Origin: Phaseolus vulgaris | Taxonomy: Eukaryota; Streptophyta; Magnoliopsida; Fabales; Fabaceae | Assembly: GCF_000499845.2 (NCBI RefSeq) | Contig: NC_023750.2 | Location: 3,519,478-3,583,477, forward strand | Direction: 5' to 3' | DNA length: 64,000 bases | In this document: positions 47,201 to 59,600 of the stretch, piece by piece | How the letters are laid out: each line of letters begins with the position of its first letter | Position numbering within the stretch: position 1 is the first letter of the stretch | The notes under the pieces: model-generated | What the model was told of the DNA's origin: nothing | Databases searched by the model: none | Seen by the model: only the letters and a program-made list of their open reading frames with translations | Made by a program: the position numbers and the translations under genes

Positions 47201-50200
47201 TAGTTCTGAATTATATTCAAAAGCTGAAAATGAAGGTGCATATCTTTAACTATAACTTCTTCACTTCTTCATCAAACTAAATCAATTTATATCAGAAAAG
47301 TAATAGATCACCTTTCTTAATTTTCTGAAAATAGCTACTGTTGAATTTGGACAACCTACTATTCAATGTGAATACTGCTTGGGCGAGGTTTGGTATGAAG
47401 AAAGATCTCAGAAATCTAAGATTTATGTTAAGGTTGATTTTTCTATTTGTTGTCAAAAGGGAAAAGTACAACTCCCTTTCTTACAAAAACCTCCTAAATT
47501 GCTGTTAGATTTATTAAATGGGAAAGATAGTCGAAGTCAACACTATCTACAAAATATTAGAAGTTACAATAGTATGTTTTCATTTACTTCAATTGGAGGG
47601 AATATTCACTCTTCGATAAATGATGGATCTGGCCCTCCTCAATTTATTCTGCATGGACAAAACTATCATAGGATTGGAAGCTTGCTCCCCAATAGTGGAT
47701 CATCTCCTAAGTTTGCACAACTTTACATATATGACACTCAAAATGAAGTGTCAAATAGATTATCTCACTTTGGGTATGTGTTATTTTTAGTTACTTTACT
47801 GACTTACTTTCTATTTACTGGATTAATTCAAAGATTATTTTTAATGATATATTTTTAAAAATTGCATGTAGGTCAAAAGTGAAAAATGTGACGTTTGACA
47901 AATCCTTAATTGAAGATCTTACCAAGATGATTGATGACAACAATGTTTTGGCCAAAACTTTTAGAAGAGTAAGAGAATTTCTACATGATGATGTAAATTC
48001 AGATTTTGCATTGAGGTTATTTAGACACCGATGCAAAGATCCAAGAGTGTACAATACCCCTACAACAGATGAGATAGCTGCATTAATTGTGGGTGATATG
48101 AGCAACATGGAAGTAGGGCGAGATATCATAGTGAAAAAATATTCAGGACAAATGTATAGACTCCATGAAACACATACAACCTTTATTCCATTACAATATC
48201 CATTAATATTCCCCTTTGGAGAGGATGGGTATCAAGAACATATTCCAATACGGAATTCTGGAAGTAATAGCAGAGAACGTAAGAGAAGTCGTATTTCATT
48301 AAGGGAATTTATTGCATTTAGAATTCAAGAAAGAAATGTGGAGTTTGGGAATATAGTCCATTCACGTCGATTGTTTCAACAATTTTTTGTTGATGCATAT
48401 ACAATGGTTGAAGCTCAAAGATTGTCTTTTATAAGGCTAAACCAAAAAACAATCCGTTGTGATATTTTGCAAGGCGTACAAGAAGCAATGAATCGAGGAG
48501 AAACAAATTCTTCTGCAATTGGAAAGCGGATAGTTTTACCTTCATCTTTTACAGGAGGAATGAGATATATGTTCAACAATTGCCAAGATGCTATGGCCAT
48601 TTGCAAAACATTTGGATATCCGGATCTATTTATCACTATTACCTGCAACGTAAATTGGTCAGAAATACGTGACTTTGTTACCTCAAAAGGATTAACTGCT
48701 GCTGATAGGCCAGACATTGTTTGTAGAGTTTTCAAGATGAAATTAGATCAAATGATGATTGACTTAAAAAAAAATGACTATTTTGGCAAAGTTAATGCAG
48801 GTAATCCACATTAACCCATATTTAACAGTTTGTTTGATTTATTATTATGTATTACATTTTGAAGAATTTTTTCATATTCTTTCAGGTATGTACACTGTGG
48901 AATTTCAAAAAAGGGGTTTACCTCATGCCCACATACTACTGTGGTTGGATGGAGAGAATAAGTTAAGAAATCCAACAGATATTGATGGAGTCATTTCTGC
49001 AGAATTACCCGATGCATTTTTATATCCTAAATTGTCAAAGGCAGTGACAACCTACATGATACATGGCCCTTGCGGGGTAAGTCGAATAAGTTCACCTTGC
49101 ATGATTAATGGTAGATGTTCAAAATTTTACCCAAAGAAATTTAAACTGTTGACTACTATTGATGAGGATGGATATGCATGTTATAAACGTCAAGATAATG
49201 GAACATTCATTCTTAAAAATGGAATTAAGTTGGACAATAGAAATGTTGTGCCATATAGCCCTTTGCTACTACTGAGGTATCAAGCCCATGTTAACACAGA
49301 ATATTGCAACAAATCAAATTCAATCAAGTATTTGTTTAAATATGTGAACAAGGGTCCAGATAGAGCCAATTTGAAAATTACTACTACTGATAAAGACTCT
49401 ACAGAGACCCCAGTTATTGATGAAATTAAACAGTATTATGATTGTAGATACATATCTCCATGTGAAGCTGTGTGGAGAATATTTTCCTTTGATATCCATC
49501 ATAGATGGCCTCCAGTTCAACGATTAACTTTTCATCTATTGTATGAGCAACCAATTGTTTTTAAAGACAATGAAGACATTGATGAAATATTGAACTTCAA
49601 TCAACATAAAACAACAATGTTTTTAGCTTGGTTTGAAGCTAATAAAATTTATCCACTGGGAAAAAATTTGACTTACTGTGAATACCCTAGATTTTTTGTT
49701 TGGATGGCAGACAGAAGAGAGTGGAAGCCAAGAAAAAATGGTCTTAGTATTGGAAGGTTAACATATATTCCTGCAGGGTCAGGGGAATTATATTATCTGA
49801 GGTTATTGTTGAATTATCAAAAGGGTTGCTGTAGCTATGATAATATCAAAACTGTTAATGGTTTCATTCACAAAACATATAAAGAGGCATGCTATGCAAT
49901 GGGGCTATTGGCAGATGATAAAGAGTTTATTGATGCAATTATAGAGTGCAGTGTCCTTGCTTCAGGAAATCAGTTGAGAAGACTCTTTGTTACCCTTTTA
50001 ATGATGAATACTATGTGTAGACCAGATGAAGTGTGGAACAAAACATGGAAGTTGTTATCAGATGATATTTTATACCAAAAAAGAAAGGAGTTTGTCCTAC
50101 CAGGTATAATTTTATTATTTTATTTGAAATTTATAATTTATAATTTTATAATTGCTATATGACATATAATTTCTTTCCTAGGTCTTAGAATTGAAGATGC

Positions 50201-51842
50201 TCAAATTCAAAACCTTTGTCTTCTACAAGTAGAAGAGTTATTAATTTCAAATGGTAAGTGTTTGAAAGATTTTCCAAGTCTGCCAGAACCTATTCATTCT
50301 GATTCCTTTATTTATCAAAATAGATTCATTATTGATGAATTGAATTATGACAAAATACAAATGTCTGAAATGCATTGTTCTCTTTTTCAAACTCTTACTC
50401 CTGAGCAAGTGGAAGTTTATGAGAATATAATGACAGCAGTCCTGTCAGACCTTGGTGGATTTTTTTTCTTATATGGTTATGGGGGAACTGGAAAAACTTT
50501 CATGTGGAAAACTTTGTCCACTGGTCTTAGATCAAAGGGGTTTATTGTTTTAAATGTAGCTTCTAGCGGTATAGCTTCTTTGTTACTTCCAGGGGGAAAA
50601 ACAGCTCATTCTACCTTTTGCATTCCTTTTGTAATAAATGAAGAGTCAACATGCAATATTCCTCAAGGAAGTCTTAGGGCCAAATTGTTGATCAAAACGA
50701 AATTAATTATATGGGATGAAGCCCCAATGATTAATAGGTTATGTTTTGAAGCCCTAGATAGAACTTTAAGGGATGTCATGAGAGCTGTAAGTGAAGAAAA
50801 TGCTCTTAAACCTTTTGGTGGTAAAGTAATTGTATTGGGAGGAGACTTTCGTCAGATATTACCTGTTGTAAAAAATGGATCAAAGTATGACATTGTGAAG
50901 GCAACAGTAAATTACTCTGACTTATGGAAACATTGCAAAATCTTAAAACTTACAGAGAATATGAGATTAAAGAGTGATACATCAATTCAAAGTAAAACAG
51001 AAATAAAAGAGTTTGCTGATTGGATACTTCACATTGGAGATGGAGATATGGAGTTAAATGAGTTGGGACAAGGAATGATTGAAATACCGGAAGAGAATTT
51101 AATTTTAGATGTTGAACAACCTTTACTGCAGTTGGTTGAGTTTGTTTATCCCTCCTACATAAACAATGTGACATCTGATGATTCTTTTGATGATGGTGCA
51201 ATATTATGTCCAACAAAAGAATGTGTGGATCAAGTGAATGAATTCATTTTATCATTAATACCAGGATCTGAAGTTTGTTATTTAAGTTCAGACAGTCCTT
51301 GCGAATGTGAAGAACAAGAAAATGCTCAAGCTGAGTGGTTTACAACTGAATTTTTAAATGAGATCAAATGCTCTGGAATTCCCAATCACTGTGTTAAATT
51401 AAAAGTCAGAGTTCCAATAATGCTTCTAAGAAATATTGATCAAGCCAATGGACTTTGCAATGGAACAAGATTACATGTAACTCACTTGGGGAAAAATGTT
51501 ATTGGTGCCAAAGTTATTACTGGGAAAAATATAGGTGATCAAATATTTATTCCCAGAATGAACTTGACTCCTTCGGAAACAGGTTTGCCATTTATGTTTC
51601 AAAGAAGGCAATTTCCAATATCTTTGTGTTTTGCCATGACAATAAATAAAAGTCAAGGTCAAACTCTGAATAAAGTTGGTCTATATCTATCCCGTCCAGT
51701 CTTTACACACGGACAATTATATGTTGCTCTTTCAAGAGTAAAATCTAAGAAAGGGTTGAAGATATTGATTTTGGATGATAATGGTATTCCCACAAATTTC
51801 ACTACTAACGTGGTTTACAAAGAAATATTCGAAAATGTTTGA
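44264..51842 (+). CDS. Helitron Rep-helicase (16 exons, intact)
   Basis: Exons: 44264-44339, 44585-44629, 44712-44789, 45101-45145, 45234-45317, 45441-45608, 45729-45803, 45883-46071, 46332-46520, 46748-46837, 46957-47103, 47182-47235, 47335-47773, 47872-48800, 48886-50103, 50182-51842. Phases all agree: 1,828 aa with no stop. Residues 1-413 are a low-complexity, Ser/Thr-rich N-terminus with basic clusters (ARRKRK, NRRKRR) and repeated exons. A Cys motif (CEYC) follows. The Rep nuclease comes next: H883-A-H885 in GLPHAHILLWL, and tyrosines 1018 and 1022 in KYLFKYVNKG. Then a Pif1-family SF1 helicase: Walker A GYGGTGKT (1374-1381), IIWDEAPM, GGDFRQILPV, and C-terminal SQGQTL with YVALSRV. The enzyme nicks one strand, unwinds it and re-joins ends. 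All key residues visible are present. Confidence 0.92.
44585..45317 (+). repeat. Tandem duplication of two Rep-helicase exons
   Basis: Exons 2-3 (ENQNPNTTCIS...; DARRKRKNILYELR) and exons 4-5 (ENQNPNTTCIS...; YNRRKRRNILYELR) are near copies, and so are the introns before them (CAATTTATGGTAAAAATATA occurs at about 44478 and 45019). Period 516 bp between exon starts. Both copies keep the reading phase and a basic cluster, so the protein simply gained a repeat. Confidence 0.85.
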
Positions 51843-53720
51843 AGTATTAACTTACAGCGTTACAAATGAGGTATGAAATTTCTTTATTTATTTGAAATAT
51901 ATTTTTATTTATCATATTTTTTTGTAATATATGAACAACAATTTAAGAACTGATATACACTATCTCTTATAGGTTTTGATCAATGCTTTTGTTTGACACA
52001 ATTATTCATGGTCATCTTGAAAGTATGGTACGTATCTTTTATTTTGACATATCTTTGTCAAGTTTGCTTAATTTAATTAATGTTTTACAGGAATTACTTA
52101 TAAGAAGTAACAGTTTTGTAAAATTAAAGTTCAGAAATGATGAATCTGTAAAGCACTTGGTGACGTATGTTTACTTAAATTATTAATTACATAATTTATT
52201 ATTACTATTACAAATATCGTGTACCTATTTGTGTACTTAATCTTTTATTCAGGCTCTTGAAAGGCAATGTGAAATTCTTGATTTATGGAGTCAAATTCTA
52301 TTGAGGGTTGCGTACTGGATGATCATATCTCATTCAAGATATTAAGGACAACTATCAACATTGATTCAAAAGGAAGTAATTTTAATGAAGAAATTTGATG
52401 TAGTATTAGCACTGCTTGGACAGTTTTGCAGTATATTCGTTACTCTCTGCTTATTATTTAATTTATATTCACACTATATTTTGATGATTTGTAGAATTAC
52501 TATTGCACATTTCTTTGTATAATGTTTTGGTCCCACCACAGGACACAATGTTTCAGGTACTGTTAATATTAGAGTTAAAACAATTTCTTAAATTTCAATA
52601 CGTTTATATATTATATATATAAATTTTTATTATTATCTTATTTTAATCAGTATTTTTTTTTATAACTGATATAATTTTTTTTTATCTAGAATATTTCAGG
52701 TGAGTTATTTGTTTCAAGAACCTTTACAGGTATTGTCATCATTTTTGTGTACATTTTAATAGTTTGTTTTATTAGTAATAACTATGTGTTTTATTAATTT
52801 TTAGCGTTTTTACTATTTGGACACTTTTAATTTCTTTGTGTAATGTGTTACTGTGCTCAAATTATATCTTAAATCATAACTTATACCTTAAATGATTATA
52901 TAAGTTACTGTGCTCATATTATATCAACATTATGGTCCACAAGATAAAAGGTAGATCATTTCTTATTTTCAAGCTTTTTGTTTATTGATAAATGGTTGCA
53001 TTAAATAGCTATCAGACTAATTAAGTCAATAATTTATTTTATTCTTTTTGAGATAGAGTGTGCCCTTTTTATTTTCCTGATACACTTTTTTCGAAATTTA
53101 TTTGCTTTTTCCTATGCAAAACTTTTTTCGAAATTTAATTGTTTTTTCCTATGCAGAGTTTGTGAAGCAGGTAATCATTTCATCCCAATTTCCAAATTTA
53201 AGGATTTCAAAATTTATTTTTTTAAACAATCATTTATTTTATAAATTATTTAAATTTTAACCGTTGGATTTACATGCTTATTATTATTATTATTTATGTC
53301 AAATCATTATATGTTGTGAGAATTGATTTTTTTTCTGGGACGAATTCTTTTTATGTTATATTTCTCATCATCAAACTTCTTAAAAATGAACAAATTCATT
53401 ATTCAAAAATATTTATTAAATCAAACAATTTTTTAAAATCAAAAAAGATATTTAAAGGCTTTATTTATTGATAAATGTGTGCTTTCCATGTATCTGATAG
53501 CAATCAACTCACAATTTTTCAGATTGTACTTTTTTTAATTTAGTCTGACTTGCTTGATTTTGTATTTTTACAGATACACGTGGCTAATGTAATCTCTCTT
53601 ACACATTTCTCAAAATATTGATTCCTCTTCCCTATCAGATTTGGTAGATATAGATAATCATTTCAACATTAAACATTAAATATTTCGCTTCCCAACAACC
53701 GTACTCATTTCTACCAAATC
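51843..53720 (+). other. 3' flank of Rep-helicase and second B3 upstream region
   Basis: 51843-52400 has splice-like junctions (AATGAG|GTATGA ... TTATAG|GTTTTG, and TTTACAG|GAATTA) that may be 3'-UTR introns. Short frames there (ELLIRSNSFVKLKFRNDESVKHL) match nothing I know. The rest is AT-rich non-coding DNA. Confidence 0.4.
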
Positions 53721-53732
53721 TTCTATAAAATA
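53721..53732 (+). promoter_or_regulatory. TATA-like box of the second B3 gene
   Basis: TTCTATAAAATA about 115 bases before the ATG at 53843, followed by a pyrimidine-rich leader. Confidence 0.45.
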
Positions 53733-53842
53733 TCCTTAACCCTACTTTTTTTCTGGTGCTCTACTACTTTGTTTCTGGTGGTTTCTCTATTACTCTTTTT
53801 CTCTTCTACTGAGTTCTTGGTGTTTTCTCCACTACTCATTTA

Positions 53843-54730
53843 ATGGCGCCCAGTGCTGAAGAAATCATTAGACTTCCAACAAGAGGAGTCTTTTGGTGCA
53901 TGAACAGCCGTGGTGAAGTATGTATATTTTTTTTTTTTTCCAAAATTTCTTCTTTTCAACATTGTCTTCATTTCCTGACCTTTTTTTTTTCTTTATTTCA
54001 TAAAAATAGCTTGGTTATGTAGATCGGGCTTTCGCCATCGAGTTTCAAAAAGAACTGGGAAAGAGTGGACACTGGCTGATTCAGAAGGAAACGTCCATAT
54101 AGTGGAATATAACGAAAATTTATTGTCGCCGGAAATATTGAGTGGATGGTTTAATTTATTTGATTTTTATGGTTTCATAGATGATAACTACATTTTATTC
54201 CGTTATGTGGGTCACAACACCTTCCATATAACTGTTTATATGGATGACGTCCCTCAGAGTGGAGTAGATCGTTATTTGGAAGAAATTGAAGGGAAGGAAC
54301 CCTTAAGCATTGGTCCCTTTGATCATTTTTCAATAAAGTTGTCTCGATCAAGTATCCAACTCAGTTATCTGGTTAGTATAAAATTGATTTATTTCAAAAT
54401 GCTCTTTATTTTATTCTACTTTATTTCTATTTTCTTATTATTTCGATATTGTTGTAGGATCTTCCTGCTAAATTTTCACAATATATTCGACAAGGGAGAT
54501 TCAACAAGGTTACTCTGCATGGTCTACTAATGAATGTGGAATGCAAGATCTTGAAAGGGAAGCCTCCTTTTAGACGGATTAAACTTGGAAAAGGGTGGAA
54601 GAATTTCTGTAGTCTTCATTCTTATCGTGAAGGAGACAAGATAATCTTCGAATGTGATACGAGAAATCCTTCTTCTCATATCAGGGTTTTGTTACTTACT
54701 TCTATTCACAGTTTAAGTTATCCTGCATAA
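53843..54730 (+). pseudogene. B3 DNA-binding gene, second copy, one-base frameshift
   Basis: Exons 53843-53917, 54010-54371 and 54458-54730 mirror the intact copy at 40576, with identical exon 1 length (75 nt) and similar third exon. Exon 2 is 362 nt where the intact copy has 363. The lost base lies near 54057-54062: EFQKELGK is in frame, then EWTLADSEGN continues in the next frame. The rest stays open (GWFNLFDFYGF...RYVGHNTFHITVY; GKGWKNFCSLHSYREGDKIIFEC) up to the stop at 54728. With this splice pattern the protein ends early, so the copy is probably dead unless a different start or splice is used or the base is an assembly error. Confidence 0.75.
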
Positions 54731-55800
54731 TTTCGGTTATTATTCTCATAGCATAATAGTTACCAAGGACTAAGAAAGCTCATACATATTTATGTTTCTG
54801 CTTGGACTTTTTTGGAAAACTGAACAGTTAGGTACTCTTTATGTTTATATTATATTCACTATATGTTTCTGTTTAGTATTGTTCATATTCTATTTGTTCA
54901 TCTGTTTATTTATAAATTTGTTTCATTATCTGGTATATTTATAATAGGTTGCATTATTACATATGCTTAACACTATAACAATTGCCAGTATATTAAAGTC
55001 AGAAAAATCTTTTATCATATTTTTTATTATATATATTTTGTGTTAATATTAGAGAATGCTTATATTCGTTTTATTCTTTGTATATTGTCTATTATTAATT
55101 AGTCATTCAAGTATTAATTGTTGCTTTTTTTTTATATAGAAACATGATGATGTATATATGTTTATTATTGTTGTATGGTTTTTAAGATCTTTAGTTATTT
55201 ATATAATAGTATTTCATTATGTTTTAGTTGTATTATATTACATTACATTTTAATTTAATTTAGATCATAAAAGGTGAATTCATAATTTAATATGATTTTG
55301 CTTACAATCTGTTTCTTGAAGAAACACACATTTACTGAGAGTTTTTTTGTAATAATTGTACTTGGTATAATCTCCTGAATTCTATTTTTTAATTGTAAAC
55401 ATTTTTTGGAGAGTTTATTCTATTTTTTAATTGCAAAGATTTTTTGGAGAGTTTTTTTGCAGATTAAATTACAGGTTGAAGATAGCATGAGGTTGGTGAA
55501 GAGGACTTCAAAATGAGAGGACTTCAAAATGGATACATAGTATTAGATAATTGTTTATATAATAATCTATTTGTTCAAAATATTTTATTGTATTGATATT
55601 GTAATGTATTTATTATGGCCAAAATATATTCATGAATTTTTAATTATGTTACATTATTTAAATTCATTAATATACTAAAATTATATAAATTTATACTATT
55701 GCAATATATTTAATTTCATTTCATCAAATTAATAATTATATATATCTAAATAAATTTATTATTTTTAATATTAATATTTAAATATAAAAATTTCGAAAAA
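54731..55800 (+). other. Helitron tail, non-coding
   Basis: Aligns with the region after the intact B3 gene up to about 55620. A short duplicated GGACTTCAAAATG(A/G)GA pair occurs at 55503-55530, and TTTTTTGGAGAGTTT recurs at about 55405 and 55440. Confidence 0.5.
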
Positions 55801-55831
55801 GTCACGTGCATTGCACGGGTCAACCTACTAG
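55801..55831 (+). other. Helitron 3' terminus: hairpin and CTAG
   Basis: CGTGCA-T-TGCACG forms a short GC-rich palindrome, followed by GGTCAACCTA and the terminal CTAG, with host T next (55832). This is the classic end of plant Helitrons (hairpin about 10-15 bases before CTRR, insertion between A and T). The hairpin is thought to signal the end of strand transfer. Confidence 0.85.
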
Positions 55832-56661
55832 TTGGTATATATTTAGAAGTATAATAGATCAAATATAATCACTTTTATATTCTCAATTAATTAAATTAGT
55901 GTTGATTTATGTTTTAAAGTTATTATTACAAATTTAGTTTATTTACATTAAACTTTTTATTGGACTATCATTATTTTATACTATTAGCACATAATTTATT
56001 TTCTCTATACTGATACTTAGAAGATGCCAGTCTTGGTTGTGTTGGTAAGTTTTTAAAGGTGCAATAATGACTAATTTTGTATACATTAGCCATTAAGGAG
56101 GTGTTTGACTATTTTGATGCTCGTGCTCTTTATTGCAGTTAAGATTTGATGGAAAGTTTCATAAGACAGTCAATCAATGTTAAATATATCTTAGCCTCCA
56201 TCTAAGTTTGATTCTTATTGAATCACATTTGGAGGATACACAACCACCAACTGGATAGTTTAGTATTAAGGTTCTAAGTTAAGGAGCATGCCATGGGTAA
56301 AAAAGCCACTTGGATTCTACAGAAAGGTTCGATGGGACTAGTGTAATTTAAAGGAAACCTCGTGTTTGGGCTCGAATCAATTTCAGACTGTACAACTCAT
56401 CTTAGAGTTTTCGCCACATGTAAATAATCTAGTTTGGAGCTGTAAAATTCTTGTTGAATATACAAAGGTTTGAAGAAAGATATGCATAATATTTATATCT
56501 TACAGCCAAATTGTTAACCCAATCCAATCCCAAGTCACTAATTAAACGACATGGGTTCCAAAAACTACAAAACTGAAGGGGAAAAAAATGTCCTGCACTG
56601 ATTGTAGCTCCATAGACACAGAATTAAGATCTAACCAGAAAGTTTTTTTCTCTAATGAATA
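55832..56661. other. Intergenic DNA between the Helitron and XPC
   Basis: About 830 bases without a gene. The right part probably includes the 3' UTR of XPC (minus strand). Nothing else recognised. Confidence 0.5.
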
Positions 56662-59600
56662 TTATAATTCTTCCACTTGGACTGTAAATCCACACTGACA
56701 TCGCTTTGTCAATAGAGAGGTTTCCCTGTCAAAGCTCTCGAACTCTTTCAGAAACATATGCTCATGATCTTTTACTGGAGTGCTTAATGATGCACCAAGA
56801 CTGGTATCACACTGGTCCACCTGTTGTTTTACGTTGTGATTCTTGTCATAGCTATCACCAACTGTGGCACTCGACTCATTATTTATGCATTGGCCACCAG
56901 TTGGCATCTCTGAAGACAAACTGTTACTAATATAACGATTATTTAACCTCTGACGAGTTACAATAGAAGAAAGAAGTTGGTACCACCGACTAAGAGCCTG
57001 TTTTTCATCCCTTTTCTTTTCTTCAGCTTGTCGCCTTTCTTCTTCCTCTGCATAAGCCTAGGGAAAGTAGTAAAACGAAGTTATTAGCATAAATCATAAC
57101 TGTTATAAAAAAACCAGAAAAACTCACCAAAATTTACATGAGGGAAGAAGAAGCAAGTTCTCTTTTTAAGAAATAAATCTAAAGAAAAAGAGGCTAAACA
57201 ACTCCTAGAATCAAGAATATCCTTAATAATAAACTGCTAGCCACAGAAAACTTACCCCACCAATGCTATCATACGTGACAAAGCAAAGTTTATCAACTTA
57301 AATCAACAGATATATTGAGAGCAATAAAGCAAATGATATACTAGCTTCACAAGTCAAAAGTTTAGTTTATTTGGAACAATTATATTTATTCAGCAAGAAA
57401 GATGAAAATACGGTACCTCTAGCAGTACATCCTTGAACTCGGAACACACAACAATACCATCAAAGACAGGATATGAACGACCGTTTTTAAATTCAAAACC
57501 AACCATAGCTGGCGCATAATCAATTTCAAGTCTCTTGGCAACAGAAAAGGCTTTTGGAAACCTTAAGTGTACGGTCCCTGGTGGAAGACATTTCTCAGAC
57601 CAAACATCTACTTGACCTCGTTCATTCTGGATGTAAAATAGAAAATATAACTGTTATTAATATGAAAACATTAATTATCTCAACAAAAACAAGTAAATAT
57701 GCTCTTGCACTTTCCAGTTAGTTCATGTGAATGTCTATTAACACTGGTGCAGCAACTAACGCAAGCAATTGTATTCAAGCTCTATCAATTTCATTCTCTT
57801 AAATTTAAGCCTAAAAGGTCTTTCTCCCTACTGCTTCCATTCATTTAAAGTAGAAAAAAATGACTATTTGAAAGACTCCTCCCGGTCACAGAACATGTGG
57901 GGATTTTAATATGATTGTGGTTTTTACATTGTCCCCTCAGATTCTACATAAGACGGTAACTAAGAACAAAAAGTCTTCATTAGAACAGTCATACACTAGA
58001 ACAGTAGGAATGTATAGTTGGGGTGACAAAATCTGCTTGACATGATCTTAAAATGTCAAACCAACAATTGTTTTGCAATGATCCAGTGTGCAAATCATGT
58101 GGTAAATAATTGATTACTTTGCAAACAATTTTTCATACACACGTTATCATACAGATCCATGCTCTTTCCAATATTTAAACAACACCCAGAAAGTTAGAGA
58201 CATTACCCTGGGAACTATCCCATTCACAGCATGAGGCAAATTTAACGGTTCCAGTTGCCACTTCCCATAAAGTTTAATTTTGTCCATAGAGTCACTGCAG
58301 CCATAGTCATCAGCTTCAGAATCTTGTACCTTTTGAGGCTTTATGGAACGTTGAAGCTCCTGATGGGAATTTTTTGGGTAAACAATAAATTACATTAATT
58401 AAAGTGAAAGAATACAACAGAATCAGGAAAAAACACTAACATACTCAGCCAGTTGATACCTTCACAGGATGTTCATTGGGTTTAACTTGAAGCCCTTCTC
58501 GCAGCCACCTCTCTTTTGTCTTAACTGTTTGCACACAAGTCCTAGGATAAACTGAGTGACCTGAACAAAAGCCCAGTATTGGACCCTTTGGATGAAGTAC
58601 TTGATACTTCGTAAGCCATTTTTCTAAGGCATAAAGTGGATGACTTTTGTAGGCCTGCAAAGCGATAAAATGTCAAGATATATATCGCCATCTACAATAT
58701 TAAGCATCATGTTTCCTATTACTTTTAACCTACCTGCTGATTGGTAGGAAGAGGTTCAGTTAATGCTCTAGTTTCCAACTCAATATCCTCAATAGAGCTC
58801 CTAGTAGGGACAAAAGAATCCATAGTATTGGATTGCTTGGAAATGCTTTGGCTTTTTCTTAAATTATTCACACCTCCAGTTGCCCCAGACTCCAAGTCTC
58901 TCAATGGTGCCAACACGAGATCCCACCATGTTGAATTGACTCGATGTGAAGCTATCTTGTACCACTTCATACAATACCTGACATGTCAACATGTAGTAGC
59001 ATTTTCAGGCCATCATGAGAAGTAACTTTCTGTAGAGCTGTCTCAAGCCTTATGAAAAGCTACTTATAAGTAATCATGAACTTGTGTTGAAAAAGGGAAG
59101 GGTGGGATTTTGGCCCCCTGATTTCCCATCCTCTTCCCTCTAAATTTTTTACTCTAACAAGGTAAAATTATAAAAATATCTCCCCTCCTAACATATTCAA
59201 TTAGGCTGTTCCATTTTTCATAATGCTGACAACCTATGTACCCAGACATTTACTACGATAGTTTCAAGTGAATAATTCTTATTCTTATTTACTTTAGAGC
59301 TAAGTTTGACTGCTGCTGAAGTAATAGTTACTATCAACTCTAATACTTATGCTAGAGATAATGAGGCATCCACTTACATCTTGACACCATGTTTCCTTTC
59401 CTACTTTTAGAAACCCATTCAACAGCTCAAGTTATTAAACTTTAATTTAATGCCTCCAATGTCTAAGGGAGAATTTTGGTTTTTCGTATCATTGTGCATG
59501 TGACCAAATGAAACATGGATACTTTAGTGAACAGGATTTCCCCATCTATTCCTCTCACTCGAGTGAGAATTAATAAAAAATATAGTATATTATAATCTCG

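Larger units (their letters stand above)
31545..55831 (+). mobile_element. Very large Helitron with Rep-helicase, RPA-like and B3 genes
   Basis: A rolling-circle transposon is supported by three things on one strand: a full Rep-helicase gene (44264-51842), an RPA70-like gene (36448-38934, a usual passenger of plant Helitrons), and a Helitron-type 3' end (hairpin, then CTAG before host T) at 55831. Three B3-domain genes or fragments lie between and around them. The 5' end is a guess: TCTATATTAGTTGAATAAAG at 31545, preceded by A, fits the TC start and A^T insertion of plant Helitrons. If right, the element is about 24.3 kb. No terminal inverted repeats or target duplications are expected in this class. 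Confidence 0.75.
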
